A DNA stretch of 44,629 nt from DATCMH01 sp036563505 (GTDB lineage Bacteria; Pseudomonadota; Alphaproteobacteria; Rhizobiales; Beijerinckiaceae), in assembly GCA_036563505.1 (NCBI GenBank), contig DATCMH010000020.1, forward strand, positions 1-44,629, read 5' to 3'. The position numbers and the translations under genes are program-made. Below the pieces are notes generated by a model. It saw only the letters and a list, made by a program, of their open reading frames with translations. It searched no databases and was not told the origin of the DNA. Below, piece by piece: positions 29,860-39,149 of the stretch (position 1 is its first letter; each line of letters opens with the position of its first letter).

Positions 29860-30984
29860 GTGGGATCGCTCCTAAGGTTTTTGAGCGTCGTGAGGTCACC
29901 GAACGACCCCTTCTCGGCCGTGGAAGCGGCCGGCACCGCCGTGGCGCGGCCGCTGCCCGAGGCCGCGCGTCCGTATGGGAGCGGCCGGGCGCAGCGTGGG
30001 CCCTGCTACGCGGCGCTCGATCTCGGCACCAACAATTGCCGTCTGCTGATGGCCGAGCCGGCGCAGTCCGGCTTTCGCGTGATCGACGCCTTCTCCCGCA
30101 TCGTGCGCCTCGGCGAAGGATTGGGGCATGGCAACAGCCTGTCGCAAGCGGCCATCGATCGAACGCTCGACGCCCTCAAAGTCTGTCGCAGCAAGATGGA
30201 GACGCGCAACGTCCGTCGCGCCAGGCTCATCGCAACGGAAGCCTGCCGCACGGCTGCGAACGGCTCGGACTTCGTCGCGCGGGTCGCGGACGAGGTGGGT
30301 CTAACGCTCGAGATCGTCGACCGCCGCACCGAAGCCTTCCTCGCCGTCACGGGCTGCGCCGCGCTTGCCGACCCAAAAGCTGAGTCCGTCGTGGTCTTCG
30401 ACATCGGCGGCGGCTCGACGGAGATCGCCTGGCTCGACGGGCCGGCCCCGGGCGTCATGGCCGACCCCTGCAAGCGCATCCGCGCCTGGGACTCCCTGCC
30501 CGTCGGCGTCGTGACACTCGCGGAGCGTTACGGCGGCGTCGAGGTCACGCCGCGCACCTTCGAAGGGATGATCGAGGAGGTGTCGGATCTCCTGCTCGAC
30601 TTCGCCCTGCTCGCCGGGCGGGCGAGCGATGCACTACACTTCCACCTGCTGGGCACGTCGGGCACGGTGACGACGCTGGGCGGCATCTTCCTTGGCCTGC
30701 CGCGCTATGACCGGCGCCGGGTCGACGGTCTTTGGATGCGCGACGTCGAGATCTCCGGCGTGGTCGACCGTCTCGTCGCGACGGGCTATGCCCAGCGCGC
30801 GGCCAATCCTTGTATCGGGCGCGACCGGGCCGACCTCGTGCTCGCGGGCTGCGCCATCCTGGAGGCGATCCGCCGCGCGTTCCCCTGCGAGCGGCTTCGC
30901 ATCGCCGACCGGGGCCTGCGGGAAGGCATCCTGCTCAACCTGATGCGCGAGGACGGCGTCTGGCGCCGGAGGGACGGCCTTTGA
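29860..30984 (+). CDS. Exopolyphosphatase / pppGpp phosphohydrolase family
   Basis: A 374-residue Ppx/GppA protein of the ASKHA ATPase fold. Phosphate motifs are AALDLGTNNCRLLMAEP and VVFDIGGGSTEIAWLDG; between them lie IATEACRTAANG and FLAVTGC, and LGTSGTVTTLGG follows. It hydrolyses polyphosphate or pppGpp. The open frame begins at GTG 29860, but the first 45 residues are unlike the family and a later GTG (29890) could be the true start. Its TGA overlaps the TTG start of rlmE. A ppk2 gene 5 kb away gives a possible shared polyphosphate theme. Confidence 0.9.
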   Translation: MGSLLRFLSVVRSPNDPFSAVEAAGTAVARPLPEAARPYGSGRAQRGPCYAALDLGTNNCRLLMAEPAQSGFRVIDAFSRIVRLGEGLGHGNSLSQAAIDRTLDALKVCRSKMETRNVRRARLIATEACRTAANGSDFVARVADEVGLTLEIVDRRTEAFLAVTGCAALADPKAESVVVFDIGGGSTEIAWLDGPAPGVMADPCKRIRAWDSLPVGVVTLAERYGGVEVTPRTFEGMIEEVSDLLLDFALLAGRASDALHFHLLGTSGTVTTLGGIFLGLPRYDRRRVDGLWMRDVEISGVVDRLVATGYAQRAANPCIGRDRADLVLAGCAILEAIRRAFPCERLRIADRGLREGILLNLMREDGVWRRRDGL

Positions 30985-31664
30985 CCGACAAGACCGGGGG
31001 CGCCCGCGGTGAGCTCAAGCAGCGGGTCAAGACGGCGCGCAAGCGCTCCTCCTCCTCGACCCGCTGGCTCGAACGACAGCTCAACGACCCTTACGTCGCG
31101 CGCGCCAAGCGGGAGGGCTATCGCTCCCGCGCGGCCTACAAGCTCCTCGAGATCGACGAGAAGCACCGGCTGCTCAAGCCCGGTCAGCGCGTGCTCGATC
31201 TCGGTGCCGCCCCTGGCGGATGGGCCCAGGTGGCCGCCAAAAGGGTCGGCGAGAAGGGCAGGGTCGTCGGCATCGACCTTTTACCGATCGAGCCGCTGCC
31301 GGGAGCCGAGTTCATCGAACTCGACTTCCTCGACCCGTCGGCGCCGGACCGTCTCATCGAGATGCTCGGGGGTAAGGCGGACATCGTCATGTCCGACATG
31401 GCGGCGAACACCACGGGCCACAAGAAGACGGATCACCTGCGCATCATGGGCTTGGCCGAAACGGCGGTGGCCTTCGCCCGCGAGGTTCTGGCGCCGGGCG
31501 GCGCCTTCGTCGCCAAGGTTTTTCAGGGTGGGACGGAGAGCACCCTGCTCGCCGATCTCAAGCGCGATTTCGCGGCCGTTCGCCACGTCAAGCCGTCGGC
31601 GAGCCGAGCCGATTCCTCGGAACTCTACGTGCTCGCGACGGGGTTTCGTGGGCAGGCCGAGTGA
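30981..31664 (+). CDS. rlmE: 23S rRNA (uridine-2552-2'-O)-methyltransferase RlmE
   Basis: A 227-residue FtsJ/RrmJ family enzyme that methylates U2552 in the ribosomal A loop late in 50S assembly. The AdoMet motif is VLDLGAAPGGWAQVA. The catalytic K-D-K-E set is seen in RAAYKLLEID, MSDMAANTTG, AFVAKVFQGG and SSELYVLATGF. The start is a TTG in the overlap TTGA with ppx, giving LTDKTGGARGELKQRV; the longer frame upstream is antisense-like noise. The N-terminal Arg/Ser-rich extension is common in alphaproteobacteria. Confidence 0.94.
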   Translation: MTDKTGGARGELKQRVKTARKRSSSSTRWLERQLNDPYVARAKREGYRSRAAYKLLEIDEKHRLLKPGQRVLDLGAAPGGWAQVAAKRVGEKGRVVGIDLLPIEPLPGAEFIELDFLDPSAPDRLIEMLGGKADIVMSDMAANTTGHKKTDHLRIMGLAETAVAFAREVLAPGGAFVAKVFQGGTESTLLADLKRDFAAVRHVKPSASRADSSELYVLATGFRGQAE

Positions 31665-31668
31665 CGGC

Positions 31669-32538
31669 TCACGCCGGCTGGGCCGCCCCGAGATGGCGCG
31701 CGAAAAAGTCCATCGTGCGCCGCCAGGCGAGGTCGGCCGCCGCCTTGTCGTAGCGAGCGGCGTTAGTGTCGTTGTTGAAGGCGTGGTTGGCGCCCTCGTA
31801 GAGGTGGAGTTCGTAGGGCTTGCCGGCGGCTTTGAGGGCCGCCTCGTAGGCGGGGACTCCGGCGTTCACCGGCTGGTCGAGGCCGGCATAGTGCAGGAGG
31901 AGAGGCGCCCTGATCGCCGCCACCTTCTCGGCCGGCGGCTGGCGGCCGTAGTACGCGACGCCGGCCTCGAACTCCGCCCCTGAGACGGCGAGCGCGTTCA
32001 CCGCAGCCCCGCCCCAGCAGAAGCCGATGGCCCCGGCCTTGCCCGTACCATCCGGACGGCCCTTTAGGTAGGCGATCGCGGCCTGAGAGGAGGCCAGCGC
32101 CTGATCCGGCGAGAGCTGGCCGATCATGTCGCGGGCCCTGTCCTCGTTCGTCGGCGTACCGCCGGCGGTGCTCAGGTAATCGAGGCCGAGCGCGAGGTAG
32201 CCCTCCGCCGCGACGCGCCGGGTGATGTCCGTAATGTGCGGGTTCAGGCCGCGGTTCTCGTGGATGACGAGCACGGCGGGGCGGCGTCCGGCTGTTTTCG
32301 GTTGGACGAGGTAGCCCTTGAGGCCGGTCATACCCGGCACGTCGACGGTTTCCGCGCTGATCCGCGGATCGGTCTCGGGGAGGATGTCCGCCCGGGCGTA
32401 GTTGTTCTCGAGGAGCGGCAGGAGTGCGGCAGCGGCGGCCGTGCCGCCGGCCAGGAGGGAGAGCCGGTTGAGGAACATGCGGCGGTTCATGCCGCCGTGG
32501 GTGTAATCGTCGTAGAGTGCGATGATGCGCTGATCCAT
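31669..32538 (-). CDS. Dienelactone hydrolase family protein, Tat-exported
   Basis: A 289-residue alpha/beta hydrolase. A twin-arginine signal lies near residues 17-45 (NRRMFLNRLSLLAGG, then an Ala/Leu-rich stretch). The catalytic triad fits the dienelactone hydrolase family: Cys nucleophile in GFCWGG, Asp in AGLDQPVN and His in GANHAF. It should act in the periplasm on a lactone or ester of unknown identity. The ATG at 32538 was chosen; the open frame continues upstream antisense to another gene. It lies 47 bp downstream of an MFS exporter on the same strand and is convergent with rlmE, 4 bp apart. Confidence 0.9.
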   Translation of the reverse strand: MDQRIIALYDDYTHGGMNRRMFLNRLSLLAGGTAAAAALLPLLENNYARADILPETDPRISAETVDVPGMTGLKGYLVQPKTAGRRPAVLVIHENRGLNPHITDITRRVAAEGYLALGLDYLSTAGGTPTNEDRARDMIGQLSPDQALASSQAAIAYLKGRPDGTGKAGAIGFCWGGAAVNALAVSGAEFEAGVAYYGRQPPAEKVAAIRAPLLLHYAGLDQPVNAGVPAYEAALKAAGKPYELHLYEGANHAFNNDTNAARYDKAAADLAWRRTMDFFARHLGAAQPA

Positions 32539-32585
32539 GGCGATCCCTCCGGGGCGTTGCAGGAGATCGGTCGCTGCCGCCAAGG

Positions 32586-34001
32586 TCAAGCGCTGTCGGC
32601 GGCAGGCTTCGCCGCGACGATGCGGTGCCCGGACATCTCGGCGCCCGCATCGGGTTTCAGGCCCATGAACATCAGCCCCGACAGGGCCGAGATGGCCGCG
32701 ACCACCACGAAGGCGGGCCAGAAATCGGCTGCCGTGAGCTGCGCCTCGCCGCGGGCGAGGCTCACTGTCTCGAGCACGAAAGCGCCGAGCGCCACGCCGA
32801 CGCTCAAGGAGAGCTGCTGCGCGACGCTCGTCAGGCTTGTCGCCGAGCTCATGTCCCGGGCGGTCACGTCGGCATAGGCGATGGCGTTCAGGCTCGTGAA
32901 CTGAAGCGAGCGGAAGCAACCGCCGATGAGGAGCACGCCGAGGATGAACCAATGCGGCGTCTGCGGCGTGAAGAGCCCGTTGGCGGCGAGAAACGCCGAG
33001 GCGACGAAGGCATTCGCGACGAGAACCGCGCGAAAGCCGAAGCGGCGCAGGATGCGCGTCGCCATGGTCTTCATGAACAGCGCACCCGCCGCCGAGGCGA
33101 AAGTGATCATGCCCGACTGCAGGGCGTTGAGCCCGAAGCCGAGTTGTAGCAGCAGGGGCAAGAGAAACGGGATCGCGCCGACCCCAACCCGGAACAGGGA
33201 GCCGCCCACGACGCTGGCGCGGAAGGTCGGGATGCGCAGCAGCGAGAGGCGCACGACGGGGTTCTCGATCCGTCGGGCGTGGCGCACGTAGAACGCAACG
33301 AGCGCGACCCCGAGCACCGCGGCGCCGATGGACACCTCCGTCGGCAGCAGGTGCCGGCCACCGGTGGCGAGGCCGAGCATCAGCAGGGCCAGCCCGGTGC
33401 CTGAGAGAAGGAAGCCCGTGAGATCGAGGGCGGGCGCGTCTGGCTCCTTGACGTTCTCGAAGAACAGCGTGGCGAGCACGATCCCCAGAAGCCCGATCGG
33501 GATGTTGATGAAGAAGATCCAGCGCCAGTCGAAATAGGTGGTGATGAAGCCGCCGAGCGGCGGACCGAACACAGGGCCGACCATGGCGGGGATCGTGAGA
33601 TAGGCGAGCGCCTGGACGATCTCCGATTTCGGGACGCTGCGCAGCAGCACGAGGCGTCCGACCGGCACCATCATTGCGCCGCCGATGCCCTGTAGGAAGC
33701 GGGCGGCGACGAAGGCGCTGAGCGAGTCGGAGGCCGCGCAGGCCAGAGACCCCGCCATGAACACGCCGAGCGCGGCCCGGAAGATGGTGCGCGCCCCGAA
33801 CCGATCGGCCATCCAGCCCGAGATCGGGATGAAAATGGCAAGGCTCACGAGATAGCTCGTCAGCGCCAGCTTGAGGGCGATCGGGTCCTCGTTCAGGTCC
33901 TGCGCGATCACCGGCAGCGACGTCGCGATCACCGTCGAGTCCGTGTTCTCCATGAACAAGGCCGTGGCGACGATGAACGGGACGAGGAGGGTGCGGCGCA
34001 T
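32586..34001 (-). CDS. MFS drug efflux transporter, DHA2 (EmrB-like)
   Basis: A 471-residue inner-membrane protein with about 13-14 hydrophobic segments. DHA2 features: MENTDSTVIATSLPVIAQDL at the first helix, motif A GWMADRFGART, RFLQGIGGAMMVPVGRLV (motif B) and VGPVFGPPLGGFITTYFDWR, with W-R-W-I-F-F-I-N-I-P-I just after (motif C region). It probably exports hydrophobic compounds using the proton gradient. The start is the ATG at 34001 (MRRTLLVPFIVATALF). No membrane fusion partner is adjacent. Confidence 0.92.
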   Translation of the reverse strand: MRRTLLVPFIVATALFMENTDSTVIATSLPVIAQDLNEDPIALKLALTSYLVSLAIFIPISGWMADRFGARTIFRAALGVFMAGSLACAASDSLSAFVAARFLQGIGGAMMVPVGRLVLLRSVPKSEIVQALAYLTIPAMVGPVFGPPLGGFITTYFDWRWIFFINIPIGLLGIVLATLFFENVKEPDAPALDLTGFLLSGTGLALLMLGLATGGRHLLPTEVSIGAAVLGVALVAFYVRHARRIENPVVRLSLLRIPTFRASVVGGSLFRVGVGAIPFLLPLLLQLGFGLNALQSGMITFASAAGALFMKTMATRILRRFGFRAVLVANAFVASAFLAANGLFTPQTPHWFILGVLLIGGCFRSLQFTSLNAIAYADVTARDMSSATSLTSVAQQLSLSVGVALGAFVLETVSLARGEAQLTAADFWPAFVVVAAISALSGLMFMGLKPDAGAEMSGHRIVAAKPAADSA

Positions 34002-34220
34002 CGGATCCGGGCGCGGGTCGGGCAGGCCGGCGCGACGGCTCAACGTAGCGGCGCGGCTTTCGTTGCCAAGGCGCTGCGGCACGCGCCTGGGCTGCCGATG
34101 CCGCAGGGCTCAAGCGCCGATGACGCCTTTGCCAGCCCGTCACACGCGTGATACGGACCCGCGCCAACTCACGCTTTGCCGCGACCAGCGGCTTTCCTCG
34201 TTTTCGACCGGAGTTGGCCC

Positions 34221-35714
34221 ATGGCGCGCATCCTCGCCGACACCCTCATTGAGGGTCTCACCTTCGACGACGTGCTGCTGCGACCAGGACGCTCCGAGGT
34301 GCTGCCGGCCGACGTTACGATCACCACGCGGCTCACCCGGTCCATCGCCCTCAACATGCCGATCATCGCCTCCGCGATGGACACGGTGACGGAGGCGCGC
34401 ATGGCCATCGCCATGGCGCAGAACGGCGGCCTCGGAGTCATTCACCGCAACCTCGAGCCTGCCGAGCAGGCCGATCAGGTCCGTCTCGTCAAGAAATACG
34501 AATCCGGCATGGTGATGAACCCGATCACCATTCACCCGGATCAGACGCTCGCCGAGGCGCTCGACCTCATGAAGCGTCACGGCATCTCCGGCATTCCGGT
34601 CGTCGAGCGCGGGCCGAACGGCGCCAAGGGGAAGCTCGCCGGCATCCTGACGAACCGCGACGTGCGCTTCGCCACCAATCCCGGCCAGCCCGTCGCCGAA
34701 CTGATGACGAAGGACCGGCTCATCACCGTGCGCGAGGGAGTCGGGCAGGACGAAGCCAAGCGCCTGCTGCACCAGTTCCGCATCGAGAAGCTGCTCGTCG
34801 TCGACGACCATTACCGCTGCATCGGCCTGATCACGGTCAAGGACATCGAGAAGCAGGTGGCCTATCCCGCCGCCGCGAAGGACGAGCAGGGACGCCTGCG
34901 CGTCGCGGCGGCCACCACGACCGGCGAGCAGGGTTTCGAGCGCTCCGAGCGCCTCATCGACGCCGGCTGCGACGTGATCGTCGTCGACACCGCTCACGGC
35001 CATTCGGTGAAGGTTCTGGAGAGCGTCACGCGGGTGAAGAAGCTCTCCAACGCCGTCCAGGTGATCGCGGGCAACGTCGCGACCCGCGAAGGAGCCCAGG
35101 CACTCATCGATGCGGGGGCGGACGCGGTGAAGGTGGGCATCGGTCCGGGGTCGATCTGCACGACGCGGATCGTCGCCGGAGTTGGCGTGCCGCAGCTCAC
35201 GGCGATCATGGAGGCGGTCGAGGCCGCCTCGGACGCGGGCGTGCCGGTGATCGCCGACGGCGGCATCAAGTTCTCGGGTGACCTCGCCAAGGCGCTCGCC
35301 GCCGGCGCCTGCTGCGCCATGGTGGGCTCGCTGCTCGCCGGCACCGACGAGACCCCGGGTGAGGTGTTTCTCTACCAGGGCCGTTCGTACAAGAGCTATC
35401 GCGGCATGGGCTCGGTGGGCGCCATGGCCCGCGGCTCGGCCGACCGCTACTTCCAGGCGGAGGTGCGCGACGCCCTCAAGCTCGTGCCCGAGGGCATCGA
35501 GGGACAGGTCGGATACAAGGGACCGGTGGCGGCCGTCCTGCACCAACTCGCCGGAGGGCTTCGCGCCTCCATGGGCTATGTCGGCGCGGCGACCCTGGAG
35601 GAGTTCCGGGAGCGGGCGCAATTCATCCGCATCACCAACGCGGGCCTGCGCGAGAGCCACGTCCACGACGTGACGATCACGCGCGAGAGCCCGAACTATC
35701 CGACGCGGGCCTGA
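34221..35714 (+). CDS. guaB: Inosine-5'-monophosphate dehydrogenase
   Basis: A 497-residue IMPDH, the first step of GMP synthesis (IMP to XMP with NAD+). It begins MARILADTLIEGLTFDDVLL. Two CBS domains are inserted at about 95-215. The catalytic Cys is in GIGPGSICTTR, the flap RYFQAEVRDALKLVPEGIEG follows SYRGMGSVGAMA. All expected residues are present. The ATG at 34221 was chosen because the family N-terminus starts there. It diverges from the efflux gene with about 220 bp between. Confidence 0.97.
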   Translation: MARILADTLIEGLTFDDVLLRPGRSEVLPADVTITTRLTRSIALNMPIIASAMDTVTEARMAIAMAQNGGLGVIHRNLEPAEQADQVRLVKKYESGMVMNPITIHPDQTLAEALDLMKRHGISGIPVVERGPNGAKGKLAGILTNRDVRFATNPGQPVAELMTKDRLITVREGVGQDEAKRLLHQFRIEKLLVVDDHYRCIGLITVKDIEKQVAYPAAAKDEQGRLRVAAATTTGEQGFERSERLIDAGCDVIVVDTAHGHSVKVLESVTRVKKLSNAVQVIAGNVATREGAQALIDAGADAVKVGIGPGSICTTRIVAGVGVPQLTAIMEAVEAASDAGVPVIADGGIKFSGDLAKALAAGACCAMVGSLLAGTDETPGEVFLYQGRSYKSYRGMGSVGAMARGSADRYFQAEVRDALKLVPEGIEGQVGYKGPVAAVLHQLAGGLRASMGYVGAATLEEFRERAQFIRITNAGLRESHVHDVTITRESPNYPTRA

Positions 35715-35784
35715 GAGCGCGCGGCGGTTGCGCCCGCATTGGGCTTCGGCTTAACCGTGGGCGCCAGGTCAGGAACTCTCCCCC

Positions 35785-36210
35785 ATGTCGATCGCCGCCG
35801 TCCTCCTGCCCGTCTTCGTGCAGGTGCTCCTTACCTTCAGCTTGCTCATGATGACGGGGCGGGCGCGCTTCGGCGTACTGAAGGCGGGAGAGGTCAAGAT
35901 CCGGGACATCGCGCTGGGCGAGCGCGCCTGGCCTGCCAAGGTCATGCAGATCGCGAACACCTATCACAACCAGTTCGAGCTGCCGGTGCTGTTCTACCTG
36001 CTGGTGCCGCTCGCGATCATCACAAAGAAGGCCGACCTCCTCTTCGTGGTCCTCGCCTGGCTCTTCGTGGGTCTCAGGCTCATCCACGCCTACGTTTACG
36101 TCACGACGAACCACCTGCTCACGCGCTTTCGCGTCTTCCTCGCCGGAGCCGTCGTGCTCATGGCGATGTGGTTCATCTTCGCCATCCGCATCCTCGTGGC
36201 CGGGGTCTGA
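35785..36210 (+). CDS. MAPEG family membrane protein
   Basis: A 141-residue protein with four hydrophobic helices, the MAPEG architecture. Family features are LLTFSLLMMTGRARFG and NTYHNQFELPVLFYLL, with the E-x-P motif, then LRLIHAYVYVTTNHLLTRFRVF. Eukaryotic members use glutathione; bacterial ones are mostly uncharacterised. It follows guaB by 70 bp on the same strand. A strong hairpin begins immediately after the stop codon. Confidence 0.88.
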   Translation: MSIAAVLLPVFVQVLLTFSLLMMTGRARFGVLKAGEVKIRDIALGERAWPAKVMQIANTYHNQFELPVLFYLLVPLAIITKKADLLFVVLAWLFVGLRLIHAYVYVTTNHLLTRFRVFLAGAVVLMAMWFIFAIRILVAGV

Positions 36211-36241
36211 CGGGAACGGGACGGCGTCCCGCCCGTTCCCG
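36211..36241. terminator. Hairpin between convergent genes
   Basis: CGGGAACGGG (36211-36220) pairs perfectly with CCCGTTCCCG (36232-36241). It begins at the base after the MAPEG stop and lies 12 bp from the end of the convergent lipoprotein gene. There is no T run, so it is a weaker case for a terminator; it may serve both strands or stabilise 3' ends. Confidence 0.5.
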
Positions 36242-36252
36242 AGAGCCCGTTG

Positions 36253-36402
36253 TCAGTAGCGTCGGCCGTATTCGAGCTGCGTTTTGGCATCGTAGCCTTT
36301 GCGGGCGGGCGGCGTCAGATCAACGGCAGGCGGGGGCGTCGTGGCGCAGGCGGCGAGCGAGAGGGCAAGGCAAGTGGCCGCGAGGCGGACGAGAAGCGAC
36401 AT
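36253..36402 (-). CDS. Small lipoprotein
   Basis: A 49-residue protein with a lipoprotein signal: MSLLVRLAATCLALSLAAC, lipobox LAAC with the Cys at residue 19. The mature part is only 31 residues, Pro-rich (TTPPPAVDLTPPARKGYD), ending EYGRRY. It should be lipid-anchored in the membrane facing the periplasm. Short lipoproteins of this kind are widespread in Hyphomicrobiales with unknown role. It diverges from the RsmB-like gene with 120 bp between. Confidence 0.7.
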   Translation of the reverse strand: MSLLVRLAATCLALSLAACATTPPPAVDLTPPARKGYDAKTQLEYGRRY

Positions 36403-36522
36403 CGAGCAGGGCTCCGGAGGAGAGATGTGCAGGCTTGCACCCTCCCTCCGTCGCGGCCATTCCCGACGAAACCTTGACCGTTTCGCGGCCCTTTGGGTCC
36501 AACGCTCCTCTGTGCTTTCCCG

Positions 36523-37800
36523 ATGACACCAGCCGCTCGCCTGTCTGCCGCGACCGAAGTTCTCGCCGATATCGACGCGCGCCGCCGCCCGGTCACGGAC
36601 GCCCTGAAGGACTGGGGCTTGAGCCACCGCTTCGCGGGCTCGAAGGACCGGGCCGCGATCGCGGGACTCGTCTACGACGCGCTGCGGCGCAAGGCATCCG
36701 CGGCCTGGATCATGGGGGAGGGCACTCCGCGGGCCGTCGTGCTCGGGACGCTGCGCTTGCAGCGCGACCTCACGCTTGAGGCCATTGCGGCCCTGTGCTC
36801 GGGCGAGCGCTTCGCCCCCGAGCCCCTGTCCGATGACGAGCGCGCGCGCCTGTCGGGCGCTGCCCTCGAGGGCGCGCCGGCGTCGGTCGCCGGCGACTTC
36901 CCGGACTGGATCGAGCCTTCCCTCACCCGCGCTTTCGCGGACACCCTCCTGCCGGAACTGCAGGCACTGGCGCGTCGCGCGCCGATCGATCTTCGGGCGA
37001 ATGCACTCCGGACCGATCGGGCCCGCCTGCACGCTGACCTCGCCCATCTCGACCTTGCCGAGACGCCGCATTCCCCGCTCGGACTTCGCCTCTGGCCGGG
37101 GCCCGACGAGCGCGGGCCGGCGCTCCAGAGCGAGCCGGAATTCTTGAAAGGTGACTTCGAGATCCAAGACGAAGGCTCTCAGCTTGCAGCACTTCTCAGC
37201 GCCGCGCGGCCGGACGAACAGGTTGTCGATCTGTGCGCCGGCGGCGGCGGGAAAACCCTCGCGCTCGCGGCGATGATGGCGAACCAGGGTCAGATCTACG
37301 CCACCGACTCGGACCCGCGCCGCCTCGCGCCGATCCACGACCGGTTGGCGCGGGCGGGTGTCCGCAACGTCCAGGTGCGCACCCCGCGCGCTCGACAGGA
37401 CGCGGTCACCGACCTCGACGGAGGGGTGGATCTCGTTCTCGTCGACGCTCCGTGCACGGGCTCTGGCACGTGGCGCCGCAACCCGGATGCCAAGTGGCGC
37501 CTTCGCCCAGGCAGCCTGGAGGTGCGGCGGCGCGATCAGGAAGCGGTGCTCGACCGCGCCGCGCGGCTCGTGCGACCGGGTGGGCGGATCGTCTACATCA
37601 CCTGCTCGATCCTGCCCGAGGAGAACGAGGACGCGGTCAAGGCCTTCCTGCAGCGAAACCCGTCCTTCGCGTCCGGAGCGCTCGACGGGGCGGTTCCGCT
37701 GCTCGGAGAACCTGCCGCGCCGGCCGCCGTCAGGCTGACGCCACGTCGTCACGGGACGGACGGGTTCTACGTCGCGGCCCTGCGGCGCATGACAGCCTGA
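36523..37800 (+). CDS. RsmB/NOP2 family RNA (cytosine-5) methyltransferase
   Basis: A 425-residue protein. The AdoMet-binding motif is VVDLCAGGGGKTLALAAMM. The two catalytic Cys motifs are VDAPCTGSGTWRRNPDAKW and GRIVYITCSILPEENED. The N-terminal part is NusB-like helical (ATEVLADIDARRRPVTDALK). It should methylate a cytosine in rRNA; which site is uncertain, since several alphaproteobacterial paralogues exist. The start is the ATG at 36523. It diverges from the small lipoprotein gene and is convergent with the MOSC gene, 21 bp apart. Confidence 0.92.
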   Translation: MTPAARLSAATEVLADIDARRRPVTDALKDWGLSHRFAGSKDRAAIAGLVYDALRRKASAAWIMGEGTPRAVVLGTLRLQRDLTLEAIAALCSGERFAPEPLSDDERARLSGAALEGAPASVAGDFPDWIEPSLTRAFADTLLPELQALARRAPIDLRANALRTDRARLHADLAHLDLAETPHSPLGLRLWPGPDERGPALQSEPEFLKGDFEIQDEGSQLAALLSAARPDEQVVDLCAGGGGKTLALAAMMANQGQIYATDSDPRRLAPIHDRLARAGVRNVQVRTPRARQDAVTDLDGGVDLVLVDAPCTGSGTWRRNPDAKWRLRPGSLEVRRRDQEAVLDRAARLVRPGGRIVYITCSILPEENEDAVKAFLQRNPSFASGALDGAVPLLGEPAAPAAVRLTPRRHGTDGFYVAALRRMTA

Positions 37801-37821
37801 TCCTCCTGCGCAGAGACGACC

Positions 37822-38361
37822 TCAGACCCGCTCCAGTGGGCGGTGCGGCTCGGGCGGCAGCGTCACCGTGATGGGATCGCTCGGGCCGATCGTCCCGCTC
37901 GCGAGCACGATGCCCATGATGCCCGCCTTGCGCACGATCCGGCCCTCCGAGTCCCGGTCGAGCACGGCGGCGAGCAGGCCCGCTTGGAAGCGTTCGATCT
38001 GGGAGCAGGGGTTGCGCAACCCCGTGATCTCGATCACGGCGTCGCCGATGCCGAGCTGCGTGCCGGTCGGCAGGCCAAGAAGGTCGAGGCCCTGGGTGGT
38101 CACGTTCTCGCCGAGGTCTCCGGGCCGGACCGAGAAGCCCTTCGCTGCCAACTCCTCGAAGAGCTCGGCGTGGAGCAAATGGACCTGCCGCAGGTTCGGC
38201 TGAGTCGGATCGACCGCGACGCGGGACCGGTGCTTGACCGTCTCGCCCGCATGGGCGTCGCCCTCGACCCCGAGGCCCGCGACGAGACGAACGGACGAGG
38301 CTGGCTGTTTCGAGAAGGCGTGGACGCCGCTGCGGTGGACCTGAACGACCGTGCCCTGCAT
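37822..38361 (-). CDS. MOSC domain protein
   Basis: A 179-residue single MOSC domain. Features are QGTVVQVHRSGVHAFSK at the start, GDAHAGETVKHRSRVA, LLHAELFEELAAKGFSVRPG, DLGENVTTQGLDLLGLPTG and the motif with the conserved cysteine, ITGLRNPCSQIERFQ. MOSC domains bind sulfur through this Cys and serve molybdenum cofactor-related sulfur transfer or N-hydroxylated-compound reduction. Bacterial stand-alone members have unknown substrates. The ATG at 38361 starts the conserved first strand. Confidence 0.92.
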   Translation of the reverse strand: MQGTVVQVHRSGVHAFSKQPASSVRLVAGLGVEGDAHAGETVKHRSRVAVDPTQPNLRQVHLLHAELFEELAAKGFSVRPGDLGENVTTQGLDLLGLPTGTQLGIGDAVIEITGLRNPCSQIERFQAGLLAAVLDRDSEGRIVRKAGIMGIVLASGTIGPSDPITVTLPPEPHRPLERV

Positions 38362-38426
38362 GGCGAGCCTCCGACGCGCGGGAGGCCGGGGCGGTCTCGG
38401 GCTGCGCAGCGCGCTTCCTGCCAGGC

Positions 38427-38648
38427 TCAACGCCCGGCGTCGAGCCCAACCACTACCGCCAGAGCCGCCGCTACGCTCACGGAGGCACTCGCGAGGACAG
38501 CGCTGCCGAACTCCGGAGCGGGAGCCGTGCGCGTCATCTGGCGAGCCGCCCGGCGCAGGCTGGCGCCGAGGCGTCGTTGGCCGACCGATTCGGAGAACCA
38601 GGCCGCACGAACGAGGAGGCTGGCGATCAAGAGCGGTTGGGACGACAA
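38427..38648 (-). CDS. Small hypothetical protein (doubtful)
   Basis: A 73-residue frame starting at TTG, with an internal ATG at 38537. Residues 48-73 are hydrophobic (GSAVLASASVSVAAALAVVV), so it could be a one-helix membrane protein. It lies just upstream of the MOSC gene on the same strand. Nothing else supports it and composition alone can give such frames in this GC-rich DNA. Confidence 0.3.
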   Translation of the reverse strand: MSSQPLLIASLLVRAAWFSESVGQRRLGASLRRAARQMTRTAPAPEFGSAVLASASVSVAAALAVVVGLDAGR

Positions 38649-38825
38649 GGGCGTGCTCGGAGCGGTTTCGATGCGGACCTAACGCCGCGCTCCGGGCAAA
38701 GTTGCCGCAGCCGACGTTTGTCCACATTGAACGCTTCCGGTCTCGGTGCCCTTTCACCGATCGCTACAATTCGAGCGGATCAAGTGTCCGCGGCTTCCGG
38801 GCTCCGTGACAGGCTTCCCGGGTTC

Positions 38826-39149
38826 TCAGGCGGAGGTCGAGAGGAAACGGGGCATGAGACCCCGCCGGCTCAGCCCGTCGAAAGCGAGGGCCAGCGCAAA
38901 GCCAGTGCCGATGATCGGCAGGGCCAGCGCGAACAGAACACAGGAAAGTACCTTGGCGCCCATCACGAGGGAGCGCCGCGGCCCCTGGATCGCGAGCCAG
39001 TAGGCTGGCCAGGCGAGGGCGCCCCCGAACTGGAGCGCACGTCGCGACAACCCTTTCCGGCCGACAGCCAGCAGAAAGGCGAAGGTCAGGGCGGCAAGCA
39101 GCGCGTAAGCGCCCCCGACCGCGAACATCCAGAACGACAGACCCGTCAT
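38826..39149 (-). CDS. Small integral membrane protein
   Basis: A 107-residue protein with three hydrophobic helices: SFWMFAVGGAYALLAALTFA, ALQFGGALAWPAYWLAIQ and VLSCVLFALALPIIGTGFAL. It starts at the ATG at 39149 (MTGLSFWMF), a better start than the longer frame upstream. No family is recognised. It is alone between the MOSC region and tRNA-Thr; the 38649-38825 gap has no visible feature. Confidence 0.65.
   Translation of the reverse strand: MTGLSFWMFAVGGAYALLAALTFAFLLAVGRKGLSRRALQFGGALAWPAYWLAIQGPRRSLVMGAKVLSCVLFALALPIIGTGFALALAFDGLSRRGLMPRFLSTSA

Noticed and set aside
31669..34167. A single 832-residue leftward frame seeming to fuse an Arg-rich protein to dienelactone hydrolase
   Set aside because: The upstream two thirds are a shifted frame of the MFS exporter. 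The hydrolase has its own ATG at 32538 with a Tat signal.
34140..35666. A 508-residue leftward frame over guaB
   Set aside because: Antisense to a clear IMP dehydrogenase; no motif or sensible fold in the translation.
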